Assembly (NCBI GenBank): GCA_015179025.1
Contig: WHUX01000104.1
Coordinates: forward strand, 123,377-187,376
Direction: 5' to 3'
DNA length: 64,000 nt
Origin: Terfezia claveryi
Taxonomy: Eukaryota > Ascomycota > Pezizomycetes > Pezizales > Pezizaceae
Positions 36,324-46,752 of this stretch are shown here, piece by piece. Below the pieces are notes generated by a model. The model saw only the letters and a list, made by a program, of their open reading frames with translations, made no database searches and was not told the DNA's origin. The position numbers and the translations under genes are program-made. Position 1 is the stretch's first letter. Each line of letters starts with the position of its first letter.

Positions 36324-37690
36324 TTAGGACAAGGACCCACTTCCTTACTAATTATCCCGGCAGGTTTCCACTCTCGAAAGTTTAATCCAGCACAAGAAAA
36401 CTATTCTACTTTCGATAAGGAACTCCTAGCAATTGTGGACGCACTAGAGCACTTTAGAAGTGAGCTTAGTGGATGTACATTCACTATCCTTACAGATCAC
36501 AAACCACTAGTCACTTTCCCTTTCCAACATGACCTAACTGGGAAACAAGCTAGATGGCAGCAAATTATACACCAATTTCAGTGTACAATTCAGCACCTCA
36601 AAGGAGACAAAAACGTGATAGCAGATGCTCTCTCTCGAGTGTTTATAAACCCATCACTTGTCCCTACTCTCTCAGATTTTATTCCACACTCAATCGATAC
36701 TCCTCAAGCTCCTTATACCTCTAGATTTCCGCACCCTCCTTCTATTCCTTCAGGCTTTATTCCTACAAACGGAAGGTGCTACCAGCGGATTCTACGCCTC
36801 CGGTTTACCTACAACCACCTCCTCCAGCTCTCATTATGTCTGCTGCAACTACAAGATCACAAAGCAGAGACAAAACCAAAACCAAATCCGAATCTCCAAG
36901 GCCAGGAAGTGGACCTTAGTTAATAATGAGAATACCCCTCCTAAGGCAACATCTGCTCCTCCAGCAAACCCTCCAGTTATTCCAGATAACAGTACGGCAG
37001 AAGCTTTGCTCCTATGGTGGTTAACAACTCGCCTTTAAGCAAAGAGTTATTACCCTTCCAAAACACAATCCGGCCAGTAAAGACTCCATCAATGCAGCTA
37101 GATTCAGGGCTAAGACGCACTTATGCACTGGACGGCATGCAAAGATGGGGGCTGTTACTATCATCGATCAGCTCTCATAAATCAGAATAGGACTCCTCAT
37201 AATAACCACTGCTCATATTGTGATGAACGTGGTCATTATACCTATATTTGCAACATATATCAAGCTGATCAGGATTACTTTCAAGCATCAGCCAAAGCAG
37301 CTAGAAACTGTCAACTACTCAGTACCCTCCTCTAGCTTCACCTTTCTGTCACCAACTTCACCTCCAGAAATGACTCCAGAAACTTCTCCAAAGTCTACTG
37401 AATGAACTCAACTTGAGAAGGAAAAGACAAGGCAATTCTCGATTGAGAATTCTCATCAGACGAAGACCTAACTGATCTCGAAGATTCTATTTATCGTTCT
37501 ACTATTCCTGTCACTCCTCTAGCCCCTCGAGATAAATCTCCTTCTGTCTCTTCTTATGCTAGTGATACCATCTCTATTCCTAGCGTTAGCTCTGAGTTAC
37601 CTACACACCAGTTTATTGTTCCCTATTACATTCCCAAAGGACCATTTAAGATCGAGCATACTCTAGCATTCAATTCCTCTACTGTTTCAG
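36324..37690 (+). pseudogene. pol: RNase H and unusual linker of element B
   Basis: RNase H residues (FDKELLAIVDALEHFR, TDHKPL, KGDKNVIADALSR) run to about 36650. A Pro-rich linker then changes frame at about 36780-36920. A short open segment (37123-37335) carries C-SY-C-DERG-H-YTYI-C at 37210-37251, a second CCHC knuckle inside pol, preceded by HWTACKDGGC. A further Ser/Pro-rich piece leads to the integrase. Confidence 0.65.
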
Positions 37691-37698
37691 ACCCAGAT

Positions 37699-39345
37699 AT
37701 GATTCCGGACCCTTATACCCTCCTCCCCTTTGGAGATGATATGCATTGGCAATGGTTATCTCATAATTCCTATAACAACCTGATGGAACAAGCGTTGGCA
37801 TTAGGACGAAGCACTTCTGATATTCCTAATCTTATTCCTACTTATGCTCAGTGGGGAAACCTCCTTACGGAAGGTTATAAGGCAGATCTTGCATTTTCAA
37901 AGATTATCTCATCTCCTCTCCGCAATGGTTATTGTACTCGTCATGGTATTCTTTACTATACTTACAATGATCAGGTCCGTCTCTGCATCCCTAATACCTG
38001 GTTATGCAACCTTCATATCAAGAATATCCTCCTCGAAAAATACCATACATCCCTTGGTCATCCTGGATTTACCAAGATGTATCACGCACTCAGCAACAAC
38101 TTCTTTTGGCCTAAGATGGGAAGAGATATCCGTTTATACTGTCAGACATATGCTACATGTCAAACAACAAAGAACTCGACTCAAAAGCCTTATGGCCTCC
38201 TCCATCCTCTTCCTATTCCTAGTAAGCCATTTACACATTTTACTATGGACTTTCTTGCCCTTCCTCCTGTTAAACTCAGCCCCTCCAATGTAGTGGTGGA
38301 TCACGTTTGGACAATAGTATGCCGACTCACCAAGTATACTATTATCATCCTTCTACAAACTGGATATACTGCCAACATGTTAGTCAACAACTACATGAAT
38401 CATGTATATCCTCACTTCGGATATCCAGAAGATATTGTTACAGATCAGGATGTTCTCTTCACCTCTAGTGTTTGGAAGTCATTCTGCCTTATCAACAATA
38501 TTCATCAATCTATGTCTACCTCCTACCACCCGGAATCAGATGGTCAGTCTGAGATTGCTAATAAAGCAACCTTAACTATCTTACAAGCCAAACAGGAAGA
38601 ACATGGCGGCAGTTGGATGCCAGCTATTCCTCTCGTCATAGAAGCTATCAACAATACCGTGGATGCAACTAGGGGCACTACCCCTCATACTCTTGTCTTT
38701 CATTCTCTCCTACTTATCAAGATACTCCAGTTCACTCCGATATTCCTACACCAAGGCCAGATGGTATAACGCAAGCTTTATGGTCTGCTGTGCAGGAAAA
38801 GATGAATACTAGTCGAGTTGAGATGACTAGGCAAGCTAACAAAAAGAGAAGAGCTAGTCCTGAGTATAAGATTGGTGACCTTGTCAAAATTCATCATTCT
38901 GCATTCAGTAGAGAATCTCAGTACTCTAAGTTGGAACCTATCTTCCTCGGTCCCTACAAGATCCTCGCCATCTATCCAGACATCGACAACTATACTATCG
39001 AAACCTCTCTTGCCCCCTCTGGACATGTCAAAGTCCATACTTCTCTCCTTGCACCATGGCATGTTAACCCTGATAACACCTTTCCAGCAAGGGCCTTGCT
39101 GAAGCCAGGTCCTGTCGAACGGGATGTTCTAGGCCCAAGGTATGAGTTTGAACGTATTATCAAACACGTTGTCAAAAAGAATGGTAGTACTTTGTACTTC
39201 ATCAAGTAGCAAGGTTGAGGAAATGAGGATAATACTTGGGAACCGGCAGACAATATCCCAGCTGATGCAGTGCAAAAATATTGGAAAAACTTGTCATTTG
39301 CGGGTAAGCAGATTAAGAAGCATAGGTATAGGCGTGGGAACAAGC
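37699..39345 (+). pseudogene. pol: Integrase and chromodomain of element B
   Basis: The integrase zinc domain is degenerate: the His pair is present (YHTSLGHPG), but CQTYATC gives C-x5-C where C-x2-C is usual. The core retains D (MDFLALPP, then DHVWTIVCRLTKY), D (VTDQDVLFTS) and E (DGQSEIANKAT). The frame shifts near 38770. A C-terminal part (KIHHSAFSRE..., FLGPYKIL) then leads to a chromodomain, FERIIKHVVKKNGSTLYFIK, followed by stop-QG-stop-GNEDNTWEPADNI. The stops TAG (39207-39209) and TGA (39216-39218) lie at positions where chromodomains carry W. Confidence 0.8.
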
Positions 39346-39452
39346 AATAATTTCTTTTAGTTTCATTTAGGTTTGATATTTTCGATATTTTTTTCCTCCT
39401 ATTAATTCTGTGGCCTATTTTCTAGTGAAGGATTTTCTTAAGAAGGGAAGGA

Positions 39453-40191
39453 TGTAAGGAATACTTGTTTTTCTCCTTACTATAAGTCTTGTTTGAACGT
39501 TGGAATCTCTTTGGCTATTTTTAGGATTTTCTTTAGCTAATGTTTAGGACGCATTTTACTTGTTTAGGTATTTCCCTCAGTTGGATTAGTATATGGATTA
39601 CTCATATATTAGTGTTGTCTTCTTTAGCACGTTATCTCTTTCCTTTATCACTGACTCATTACTGACATGTTTTATGTGGTCAGCAAGCTAACCACTTTCT
39701 CCTGTTCCAGTTGCCTATCTTGTTCGGCAACTGATGTCATGTCTTATTCTCTATTCTATTGTCAGCCTCGTTTCTATTACTTTCTCTGGCGTCATCTATG
39801 ATACAGAACGTATCTAGAATGAGCCATCTTGTATCCATTATGATCAGGTATCATAATGAGTCTTGATGATTGTCCTTACATGAGTTCGTTAGACTCATAG
39901 CCTCAGAAATCTAGTGTCTATTAAAGACCTTATTTCCGCGGCCTCTAGATAGGAGAGGATCTCTTTCAGTACCATCTAGTCGAGCAACATCAGAATATAC
40001 AAGCTACACCGGTAATATTCTTTCTCTAGATCTCCGTGACTCTCCCGAACACCCCCCCCCAAATACACCAACAGCCAGCCGCTCTTTGGGACTCCTGTAT
40101 AGGACCTAGACAGTGTGCTTAGCTGCCCAACCACATTGGTAGAGCTGTGTTCATCTTAAGAACACCTCTACTAACTTGGCCCACACTTACA
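39453..40191 (+). repeat. 3' LTR of element B
   Basis: 739 bp; one C longer than the 5' copy in a C8/C9 run. Confidence 0.95.
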
Positions 40192-40196
40192 TGATG

Positions 40197-41720
40197 GTAC
40201 TACAAAATAGAAAATACAGATTCTGTGTGGACTTTAGAGGGATCAATGGCATCACACCAATGGACCGCTATCCCATTCCCCGCCCAGACTCAGTTTTTGC
40301 AGCTCTGTCTGGTGCAATGTACTTTTCTACCATAGATACAAACAAAGGATACCACCAATTCGAACTGTCCCTAGAATCCAGATAGTTGAGTGCCTTTGTA
40401 ACAGAGAAGGAGGGTCAATGATAATACAAGAGAGTGCCTTTTGGACTACAGAATGCCCCAGCATTTTTTCAACACTCAATTAACTCACTCTTGGGGAGAT
40501 GGCACTGGCAATTCGTGCTGGTATACATTGATGATGTAGTGGTATGGTTACCAACATAGGAAGAGCACTTAGACTACCTTGGGAAAGTACTGGCCGCGTT
40601 CAAAAGGGTGAACCTTATACTGGATGAGAGAAAGTGTAACTTTGGATTTTCAAGTATGGATTTGCTGGGAATGCGAGTGTCATAATTGGGTCTGAGAATA
40701 CTAGAACAAAAAACAGAGGCCATTAAGGTGTTACCTTTCCCGAAAACAGTGAAAGAGTTATGGAGAATCCTGGGCCAGTTCTTATACTATAAGTAATTTA
40801 TCCCGAAGTTTGCATCAGTAGCAGAACCTCTGATATCAGCCTTGAAGGCGGCCGAGAAGGAATCCCTGATTGGTCTGGATGCAAAGCAGCAAGCCAGGAA
40901 GGTAGGCAGGCAAAAGGTGAAACCAACTCCTGAGAGAGAAGCCACTTTGGAGGAACTCAAGTCCCTACTCTGCAAAGCCCCAGTCCTTCGATACCCGAAC
41001 TATGATAAACTATTTCACTTATACACAGATGCTTCGAAGATTGGAATAGGTGCAGCATTACAATAGGAGTATGATGAAGATGGCAAACAATACCCTATCC
41101 ATTTTATCTCAAGATCACTCTCACCTGCAGAGAAGAACTACTCAGCAACGGAGCTGGAATGTCTGGGAGTGTATTGGTCATTCACAAAATTATTACACTA
41201 CCTGGATGGGTCTTCAGTGACAGTGATAATAGACTACCACGCACTGCAATGGCTGTAGTCAATAAAGCAATCAACGAACTGCCGCCTTCACAAATGGGCA
41301 ATACTACTGGGACCTATGGAAAACAAGATAAAAATCATACATAGACCAGGACTGGCACACTCCAATGTGGACCCACTCTCAGGACACCCATTTCTGCACA
41401 CATTCACAACTACGGTATCGTCAATAAACTCTAACCTCATGAGAAAGATGATCTTCTCCTATGAAACAGATGAAACGTTCAGATGATACATTTGAGCAAC
41501 TGGAGAAATGGGGCTGGTGGACCCAACTCGAATAGACACTGACGAGAGATTCAGATGGAATGACGAGGGGATACTATTCAGAGTAGAAGGAGAGTTAAAC
41601 AGAATATATGTACCATAGAACTGTAGGATCGAGGTTATATAGGCATTACATGATGAAATGGGCCACCCAGGATACAAAAGAACCCTGGAAAAAGCAAAGG
41701 AGAGACTATACTAGCCAAAA
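40197..41720 (+). pseudogene. pol: RT and RNase H of element A (after insertion B)
   Basis: RT motifs: YRFCVDFRGINGIT, FSTIDTNKGYHQ, VPFGLQNAPAFFQ and VLVYIDDVVVWL. Stops at 40383 (TAG), 40417 and 40420 (TGA TAA) and several later ones fall where CAG, CAA or TGG would be expected, so nearly all are C-to-T or G-to-A changes. RNase H follows (LYTDASKIGIGAAL, then a TAG, EYDEDG; SLSPAEKNYSATELECLGV). The integrase zinc domain starts near 41640 (ALHDEMGHPGYKRTL). Confidence 0.85.
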
Positions 41721-43019
41721 ATGGTGAAGGACATTGAGATATACTGTCGCTCATGCCATAACTGTCAGGTAGTAAAAACAGATACATCAAGGAAGCCTGG
41801 AATCCTACAGCCAATCCCCGCCATAGCTCCAATGCATACGGTATGCATAAACTTTGTAGAAGACTTGCCGCCCTCTAGAGGTTTTGACTCCTTAGCAACC
41901 TGTACAGATAAGTATACCAAAGCGGTCAGACTGATCCCCTGTAAGAAGTCAGATACAGCCAAACAATTCGCAAAAAGATACTTTGATACGATATTCTCAA
42001 CCTGGGGAGTACCATCAGTAATCATTAGCGACAGGGACAGACGGTTCACATCTGACTTCTGGAAAACATTAATGTCCCTGGCAGGAATGAAGCTGGCAAT
42101 GACGACAGCATACCATCTACAGGCTGATAGCCAATCAGAACGAACGAACAGAATGATAGAGGCAACATTGCGAATAATGATACTCGAGTCAACAGAACAG
42201 TGGACACAACTCCTGCCGGCAGTGGAGTTCACCCATAACTTATCCATAAACCTATCAACTGGGAAATCACCATTTGCTCTACTATACGGCGGACCACCAG
42301 AAAACTTTGGAGACAAAGCTATATGGAAAAATTTCAGACACTCACTGACTGCAGAGGAAATGGCAGCAGACCTGACAAAAAGGAGAGTAGAGGTGGAAGA
42401 AGCATTGAGAAGAGTACAGACAGTACAGAAAAAGCATTACGACAGGAAATATATACCGATAAAATTTCTACTCGGGGACCTTGCATTCCTACGATTACAA
42501 AGGAGAAAGAAACTAGACCCGGTATCCCAGGTGGTCCAAGTGGTAGAAGTGGTGTCACTAGTCGCATACAGGATAAAGGTACCTCAGGGTTCGAAGATGC
42601 ATGATGTTGTCTCAATAGAACACCTATGGAAATATAAGGCCAGGGAAGAAACAGCGAACCCAACCCCGAGAATGAATATGGTGAATGAACTAAAAATAAG
42701 AAAAATCCTGGGGGAAAGGATATGGAAGGACAGACAGGAGGTACTATGCTTGAGAGAAGAGGAAGAGATAGCAGAGGCAGCATGGGAATCAATTGAGATA
42801 TTGGGTGAGGACTTGAGTTTGTTGAAGGAATTCAGGGAAAGAAGTGAAGGAGTGATGAAGGAGTCAGAAGGAATGAAAACGGAGGAGAACAGGAATGAGA
42901 ACATGGGAAGGACTATGATTGATAGGATTACGGCAGCAAATGAGGAAGATCTGGAAGAGAAAAGTGGCCCAAGAAGGTCAGGCAGAACAAGAAGACCCCC
43001 ACAGAGGTTAAAGGATTAG
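41721..43019 (+). pseudogene. pol: Integrase and acidic C-terminus of element A
   Basis: 432 open codons. The zinc pair CRSCHNC and the integrase core D (TCTDKYTKAV), D (ISDRDRRFTSDFW) and E (SERTNRMIEAT) are present, followed by the GPY/F-like region (FLLGDLAFLRLQ). The last 130 residues are Glu/Arg-rich. Around 42690-42820, KIRKILGERIWKDRQEVLCL...AAWES resembles a degenerate chromodomain (E-x-x-K-I-L, then a W-E near the end), but the aromatic cage is not clear. An RSGRTRRPPQRLKD tail ends the protein. Confidence 0.8.
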
Positions 43020-43060
43020 AAGGACAGTCCGGGTCGGACTTATATTGGAGGGGGGGAAGA

Positions 43061-43267
43061 TGTAAGGTAGTGATCCTTTATCCGCACATGACGAGACTAG
43101 CTCCCCATAAGTCTAGATATTCCATATTGGGGAGACTAGCTCCCCAATGAACCTGTACATTAGGATATGACCAAGGAGCTAGAGACTAGCTCCCTAGCGA
43201 GCTGTACTTAAGGCTCGACGGGGGAGAAAGAATGGAAACCATCCTGCATACAAGCGTCTACCTTACA
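43061..43267 (+). repeat. 3' LTR of element A
   Basis: Identical to 21778-21984 over all 207 bases; followed by the ATTGG target duplication. Confidence 0.95.
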
Positions 43268-43480
43268 ATTGGAAGCCTTGCGTGAATATATACCCATGCT
43301 ACATTCCTAAGCTGGAATAATCGGATTATCATTGGGCGACTGACTGTTTCCAAAATATACAAGTCCTTGATACCGATTAAATATGGATTTGATTTACCCA
43401 GTATATTACAGTAACTGGGAGTAGCTGGCAGTAAAGGACTGAAGTTCTCTTCGCTAGTATTCCTGTATTCGAGCTGCATC

Positions 43481-43900
43481 ATGACCGATCCTCTCAGCCA
43501 TCGCGTCCATCGCCGCCGCGTGTGTTCAGGTGATAGTCCTTGCAGAGGGATTTATCAGCGATTGCCGAAATGCCCCTTCCGAGTTCTTGAAACTCACAAG
43601 AGAGATGCAAGAAATGGGTACGGCACTTGGGCGACTGGCACAATTCTCCCACAGCCCTGGGCTAGATGATCTCCTTCCGCAGCAACTTGTGGACGACCTC
43701 CGCCCGATTCATGAGTCGTGCATGCTACTCTTCGAACGCACAGTGAGGATCGTGGGGAAGCTTAATAAGGGCATGTTGGCGGATCCGTCTTAGCAAGGTT
43801 GCGCTGGGTAGTTAAAGAGAAGGAATTGGAGAAGCTGCGGATTGGGATTTTAGAGCATAAGCTGACACTCAATATGACATTAGCAATGGCGTCCTGGTAA
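43481..43900 (+). pseudogene. Frameshifted N-terminal domain of a fungal STAND/NLR-type protein
   Basis: The ATG at 43481 begins MTDPLS, and a second frame from about 43497 reads AIASIAAACVQVIVLAEGF and continues ISDCRNAPSEFLKLTREMQE to 43793. In fungi the helical N-terminal domain of many NACHT/STAND and related proteins begins MDPLS-x-x-(A/S)IAS-x-(I/V)-x-x. The two frames would join if a TC unit were missing from the CTCTC run at 43491-43495. A third frame continues LRWVVKEKELEKLRIGIL to 43900, which fits the usual next helix. Two or more frame breaks make this a relic unless unseen introns repair it. Confidence 0.6.
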
Positions 43901-44126
43901 GAGCCCACACATCGAGTGCAGGTTGATGGGATTTTATATTCAGGGTCTTGGTCTGATATGTGCCTATATAGTATTGCAAACCACCAGTGCACGCCTCGAC
44001 AACTAGAATTGAAAAGCCCACAATGAGGAATTCTGAATAAACTTAACCAGCTTCCATCTCAAGTGCCAGAAGAACTTCAAACTGTTTGTGACACCTTTTT
44101 TTATATTTATATAAATATATTTATAT

Positions 44127-44187
44127 CCTCAAAAAATACATATATATATTATAAACTTCGTTTATATATATATATATATTTTTGAGG
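44127..44187. repeat. Long near-perfect AT hairpin
   Basis: CCTCAAAAA... at 44127 pairs with ...TTTTTGAGG ending at 44187. The arms are about 28 bp, mostly TA repeats, with the apex at CTTCG. It could form a cruciform or act as a transcription end signal. No gene is placed immediately before it. Confidence 0.7.
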
Positions 44188-44419
44188 GGGACAAATATAT
44201 TTTATCTCCAGATTTGGAATAAGAAAGGAAGGCAAAAAGAAGAGAGGTAGCTCTTCTTTACATTTGTTCTAGCCATAAAGGGTAGGACAAATGATAGAGA
44301 GCCAATAGCGTACTCAGCGTATCGGCGCTAGCTGCGCTTGCGAAGAAGAGAGCGAGTGTGCCTTAATTCCACTGCCTTGAGCTTCATTATACGGAGATTT
44401 CTCGACGATATAACCTCCT

Positions 44420-45716
44420 ATGCAGGCTCAGTGTGTATCCTCGCGGCCCTCTAGCGTCATTATGCGGCGGTATATGAACGGCGTGCCTTACACAGAGTCC
44501 ACAGTGGCTACTACACGAGCGTCATTTGATCAGCATAATGAAAGCGGGGATCTAAATGCGGGGATGCTGGAACCCCCAATGGAACTTAATCCAAGGTACA
44601 TGACGGATGGGGTAGGGGATATTGAAAGCTGGAGGCGCATTAACGAGATGAGAAAGAATTTAGCAATAGGCTCAGTGCGGATTCATTCATTTTACGGAGA
44701 CGCTCCCAGCGCGGCCTCGGCAATTCGAGTCCTAGGACTAAGCAATTTCCGCGGCGGAAGCCTGTGTCCCCACGTTCCCCGGTCTTTTCAGCATCAGGAA
44801 CCTCAATTCAGTCTGCAGGGAGCTGGGGTGCGGCCTACGATAAGCGCAGTACTGACAATACGACTCCTGGGACGAAACATTTTCCGCGGCAAAAGCCTGT
44901 GTCCCCACTTTCCCCGGCCACCCCTGCATCAGGACCCTCAACCTCCACTGCAAGGAGATGGAATCCAACGTACGATGAGCACGGTCCCGACAGTACGATC
45001 CCGACAGTACGATCCCTGGAACTAAGGAACTTCTGCGACGAAAGCCTGTGTCCCCTCTTTCCCCAGGCTTTTTTTCAAGGAGCTGGAAATGAGCAAGGGA
45101 GTCAGCTACCGAGATCGGCTGACCCCGCGTTACTTCCAACTCCCGACAGTGGGGTATTTACCGCGATAACACACCAATCTTGACAACACGTACCTCTTAT
45201 GGCGAGGACAGAGAAGCCCTAGAAAAGCTAGTCCTTACAGATCCACGACATATGCATTGGTTGCGGGTTATGCTCGACAGGAGCGATGAAAACCTTTTGC
45301 TAGATAGCACAAAAGCTGTCGGATCAGTAGTACGCAGTGCTTGTGGAGGTAGCACAAACAGGATTCTGCGTCTACATGAACAAAAGGTCCCAATCATCAA
45401 AGTCCCTGTACCACTCCGTGAGCTGGCAACAGATGACTCAGTGCCTACGCATCTAGTTCGGCACAACGCTCTGAATGTTGAAGCACCTACTCCAGGAGAC
45501 CACGGCACCAGCGCCGCTTCTCTCGGTGGGAATACACAGCAGATATCTTCCCACTTGAAAATTCCTGCCAGAGTCTCTCCTAAAAACTTGACACAAACTC
45601 CTCAACAAGAGGCAACGATTGTTCAACTATCGCCTACTGAGAGTTGGTGCCTCCCGCAGGGTTGGGAATTCGGGGGCTGTTGCAGACCAAACAGAAGTTC
45701 TAGATTAGATCACTAA
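44420..45716 (+). pseudogene. Decayed coding region with three internal repeats
   Basis: Open frames 44420-45025, 44764-45183 and 45123-45716 overlap in different phases. A unit containing GAAGCCTGTGTCCCC or a close variant recurs near 44746, 44880 and 45030, about 134-150 bp apart. In the phase of 44764 it encodes R-x-KPVSPxSP-x-x-x-x-SG-x-S repeats. The last frame (LTTRTSYGEDREALEKLVLTD...) is polar, with no domain I recognise. The region could be several exons of one Ser/Pro-rich protein or a relic continuing the STAND-type fragment upstream; I cannot place splice sites that join all parts. Confidence 0.35.
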
Positions 45717-46752
45717 GCCACCGGAAATTGTTGGGTTTTTTTCGGACGCCCTTTAGGCAAATTAAGCCTTCTCGAGAACATCCTATTTCGACAGCTAGCT
45801 AGGATTACGTTCTGTTACAGGCACCGCTCCCGCCCATTCAATTCTCCAGCTCCAGCTTCAACGAACTCCAATCATGACCAACGTTGCTTTGATATGAAAC
45901 GCTGGAAACTGTACATATTCCGTATATAACTTGAGTATTCGACTCGGTGATTGTGGATACCCTACGAAAACGAGAAACCTGTGGGACCGTTAGTAGACTA
46001 CAATTAAGGAGAGGATGAATACGCAAGCAGGCCGCAAGTGAGCTGTCGGGTTGGGGGGTTTGAAGGGAGGAATTCTAAACCGATTCATAGATGAATCAGG
46101 TTTTGGGAAGTGCCTTGGGCTCCCCTTCAGGCTCCCTCTCTAATCGTCTGTCTCAAAGGGAAACAAATTCACCGGGACAGGACATCTAGTCTTGTCACAT
46201 TCGCCCATTCCAAATTTTTTTGAGTCATTGGCTTCGTGGTAGTACATGCATATGTACATAAATTGGACCTCATAGTAACTAATGTTGGATTTCTTCTCAG
46301 CCCTTGTCGTTTTTCTGCTTCTAAAAGCTGCAATTGCGATAAACTTATTTTAGCCTCTAGAGTATAAGAAAAAAGTCCATAGGCGGGTCAAAGCAAAAGT
46401 TACCTGTGCCCCGGAACGAGTACAGGTTTGGTGGCCTATCATGATCTCCTTACTGGGATCGTATATGAGTAATGAGTATTTGAAAAAAAAAAAAAAAAAA
46501 ACCCTTCTCAGGAACTGACTGAGACTGAATTACTGTGCATCTACTGTATGTATTACCCTGAATCCCAGTTGCGGCGCAACCAAATTAAAATTCCAAACCG
46601 CGTTAGTCCGGTTGCTGCATTATCAGTCGGTTTATCCTGAACGTTATTTGTGTTGTTATTTTTTTCTATCCACCTTTCCACTCCCTTCCGCCATTCACTC
46701 TTCAAAACACTACATTCTCGCTTTACACTCCGAAATATCAATAAATACCCAG
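45717..46752. other. Intergenic region
   Basis: No gene recognised. It contains an A18 run at about 46485-46502 and, just before the next gene, a pyrimidine-rich leader (46660-46740) typical of fungal promoters. Confidence 0.5.

Larger units (their letters stand above)
25644..40191 (+). mobile_element. LTR retrotransposon B (chromovirus), nested in A, carrying C
   Basis: LTRs at 25644-26381 (738 bp) and 39453-40191 (739 bp) start TGTAAGG and end CTTACA. The target duplication is TGATG (25639-25643, 40192-40196). The polypurine run AGAAGGGAAGGA precedes the 3' LTR. Without C the element is about 8.4 kb. Its pol has RT, RNase H, integrase and a C-terminal chromodomain. The LTRs differ at about ten positions, all transitions, plus one base in a C run. 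Confidence 0.95.
21778..43267 (+). mobile_element. LTR retrotransposon A (Ty3/Gypsy), carrying nested B and C
   Basis: The element is bounded by two identical 207-bp LTRs (21778-21984, 43061-43267) that begin TGTAAGG and end CCTTACA. A 5-bp target duplication ATTGG flanks it (21773-21777, 43268-43272). A primer-binding-like TGGTAGCAACACC follows the 5' LTR at about 21988, and a polypurine tract (GGAGGGGGGAAGA) precedes the 3' LTR. The order gag, protease, RT, RNase H, integrase is that of Ty3/Gypsy. The RT region is interrupted by element B at 25644-40191. Removing B and one TGATG leaves about 6.9 kb. Many in-frame stops make it non-autonomous. Confidence 0.95.
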
